Source: Anadara kagoshimensis
Lineage: Eukaryota > Mollusca > Bivalvia > Arcoida > Arcidae
Direction of reading: 5' to 3'
Assembly: GCA_021292105.1 (NCBI GenBank)
Contig: CM037861.1
Location: 33,882,172 to 33,946,171 of the forward strand
Length of the DNA: 64,000 bases
Both the position numbers and the translations under genes were made by a program. This document shows positions 61,877-64,000 of the stretch, in pieces (the stretch's first letter is position 1; each line of letters begins with the position of its first letter). The notes below the pieces were generated by a model. The model made no database searches. It saw only the letters and a list, made by a program, of their open reading frames with translations, and was not told the DNA's origin.

Positions 61877-62800
61877 GCAGATCAATAAAAGAGACTTACA
61901 AATGTACAAGCTTTTCAGAGACTAAGACAAAGTTCCGTTTCATCAGCATTGTTCGATTTTCTTGGATGTAATTATTGCATATGTTGGAAATTTGTGTTGG
62001 AAACGGTGCCGTGATGAATATATGGATAGATATGTTTGTCAGAAAAGATCCCCAGGTGTTTGTAGCATTAGTTACGACTGAAGTTTATATAAAGTTGATT
62101 TACCTTATTCCACGTCCCCATAGATATCAACTAAATATTTTCATCCCTCCCATATATCATTTTAAATTTACCTTAATCTATCCACGTTAGTGTAAGGAAG
62201 TGTGCAAATTAATTTATACTATTTATTATATAAATGGTGTTTTGTTTTTTATTTCTAAAAATTTATTTCAAATATACACCAAGGTATATAATAAACTATT
62301 GTATAACAGTTATTGACGGACTTCGGTAGGCTTTTTATCATTCAGTGTTTGTTTGATTTAAGGAATTAGAATCCCTCTAAAGTTTGAAGAATCAATCTTA
62401 GTACCAGTAGTAATTGTTGGAAACATAAGTACAGTATTTTACATTGATGTATATAAAATTTTAATTTATTTATTACTTATAAAAGTCTTTAAACAATGCC
62501 CTTTTAAAATTGCTTCTTGAGTTACGGTGTTGATTTGAAAAAACAAAACAAAAAACAGTAACATTTGTGTTGGTTTTTATTTTACAATATTTTTACTACA
62601 ATGCATACATTTACAGACACATTTCTTCCGCTCTGAAATGGGCTGATTACAATGATCTTAATGTTATATTAATATGCTTTTTCAAAATACATGCTGAAAA
62701 TTATCAGATTTGATTAAATGAAAAATAAAATGGACGGACAATGCTTTGTGAAAAATCGAGGTGTTTCCGTCAATGAACCAATGGTAATAAACGGATTTTG
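61877..62800 (+). other. Filamin 3' UTR region
   Basis: No coding signal is seen after the filamin stop. AATAAA occurs almost at once (61884-61889) and again near 62288, 62723 and 62783, so the poly(A) site is not fixed by sequence. A mariner relic starts near 62842 and bounds the region. Confidence 0.5.
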
Positions 62801-62841
62801 GGACAACAACAAAAAATAGGACGCATTGTTTTTCAGATGTA

Positions 62842-63690
62842 TACGAGGACGAGTCAATTAGTAACCAGCCTATCCCATTTCCGATTGTCCGACTCGTTCA
62901 TGATTTTCGTCCCTTGTTTCAATACACGTTTTATACCTGGATACAAAATTAAACACGTATCGAGTCATTCTTTAATGAGATATTGAATGTCAAACATGGC
63001 TAGTGGTGCAAAGACATGCGTTTCATCTAAAGTTGAAAACCATGCTGTAATTCGGTATTTAAAAAGATAAAAAAGATAAAAGCTTGCAAAGAAATACAAG
63101 GCGAGTTAGTTGATGTTTATTGGTCTTCTACACCATCTTATGCTGTGGTTAAATTCTAGGTAGAGGAATTCCAACGCAATAGAACATCTTTAGAAGATGA
63201 AGCCAGGTCTGGACGCCCACTTGATGCCACTGACGAAAAATGTTTGACGATGTTCGAGATCTATTATGCTCTGATATGCAAATTCAGGATGAAAGAATAA
63301 CGCAGACATTGGGCATTTCACATGGTAGCGTTTTAACAAATTATACATTGATCGTTTAGATGATGCGCATACATCCGAAATCTCATAGCGATGAGCAAAT
63401 GGCAACCAGAGCATTAGTGTGTAGCGCCTTGTTGTAGCGTTTTAGTTCAAAAGATCATTTTCTGGTGACTTTAGATGAGACTTGCGTTCATATTATGTCA
63501 TGGATCCCCGCGGCTAAAGAATTTCAAACCGCAACCATCTGCTGGCAAGGTGACGGCCAAAGTATTTTTGGAAGCAAAAGGCAATATTATATCAGACTTT
63601 TACTCTAGAGGAGTGTACTTTGCAAACTTACTAGATCAGCAATTACATGCAAAAAGAGGTGGATCTCAACTGGAAATAAGTTAGGCTGAT
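62842..63690 (+). mobile_element. mariner transposon relic, 3' truncated
   Basis: The terminal repeat gaggacgagtcaattagtaa matches the end at 13206. ATG near 62995 opens MASGAKTCVSSKVENHAV, homologous to the start of the 14726 copy. VTLDETCVH (63465-63491) holds the first catalytic Asp, and FYSRGVYFANLLDQQLHAKR (63598-63657) is the mariner YYANLLD block. Several frame changes and stops are visible, the last catalytic Asp and the right end are missing, and the element is dead. A family C copy lies just downstream. Confidence 0.85.
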
Positions 63691-63764
63691 AATTTATTGA
63701 CTCACCCTCGTGTAAGTCGGGAAAAAGTGATTAAAGATAAAAATCATCAGTATTTCAACTCGGG

Positions 63765-64000
63765 ATATTGCAAGTCAAGGCTTATCAATGTCCTTAATAA
63801 GTCATCACAATATTGTTGATAAGTATGAGGTCTCTGTATCAAAATGTATTCTACATACGGTATGTGACGTCCAAATCTCGATTTTGATTTTACACATGGC
63901 GGTTGCGGTTAGGTAGACAGGGGTGCTTACCCTTCCGAAACACCGGCTCCACTTCCCTGATGGTGTAAGTCCAAATTCTACTGTAAAAATAATGAGTCAC
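63765..64000 (+). mobile_element. Repeat family C copy, cut by window end
   Basis: gcaagtcaaggcttatcaat, tcatcacaatattgttgata, aggggtgcttacccttccga and cacttccctgatgg appear in family order, but divergence rises at the right edge. Confidence 0.75.

Noticed and set aside
63475-63684. 69-codon ORF as a possible host gene
   Set aside because: The peptide carries the mariner FYSRGVYFANLLDQ block and belongs to the transposon relic.

Overview
The window is animal nuclear DNA, AT-rich and packed with repeats, and most likely comes from a mollusc, probably a bivalve. The evidence is one well-supported intron-rich gene on the + strand (filamin), tRNA-derived SINEs with RNA polymerase III A and B boxes, mariner relics, several MITE families and many microsatellites. 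The mollusc assignment is inference from the style of repeats; no diagnostic gene fixes the species.

The gene is filamin, an actin cross-linker and signalling scaffold built of immunoglobulin-like repeats. I traced 16 coding exons from 11188 to 61876 (TAA). From exon 2 on, the protein aligns from memory, repeat by repeat, with the second half of human FLNA repeat 16 through repeat 24, including hinge 2 and the C-terminal dimerisation repeat. Exon 1 encodes only 20 residues with no homology and is separated from exon 2 by a 29 kb intron. No actin-binding (calponin-homology) domain is present. The model gives 842 residues (about 92 kDa), the size and content of the short FLN90-type filamin known from Drosophila cheerio and of the calpain C-terminal fragment of FLNA. 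The actin-binding half may lie upstream of the window, in which case exon 1 is an internal first exon, or it may not exist at this locus.

Several features suggest elaborate isoform control. Exon 5 is out of frame by one base unless a second acceptor 32 bases downstream is used, which would remove the strand that masks repeat 19. A 45-nt symmetric cassette exon may lie in intron 4. A repeat-free block in intron 14 could be an alternative 3' end that stops filamin before the dimerisation repeat. The donor of exon 2 is tandemly triplicated.

Layout: 1-11187 is non-coding and holds a stack of tandem arrays, including a 2.6 kb, 47-bp satellite that appears to have grown out of one terminal repeat of a MITE. 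11188-40509 is exon 1 and the giant intron 1, with SINEs, a mariner relic with a nested SINE, a 1.6 kb tandem duplication and many MITEs. 40510-61876 holds the filamin exons 2-16, with small MITEs and a dispersed hairpin-bearing repeat in the introns. 61877-64000 is 3' UTR, then a broken mariner and another dispersed repeat. All homology statements are from reading translated exons against remembered family sequences; no search was run.
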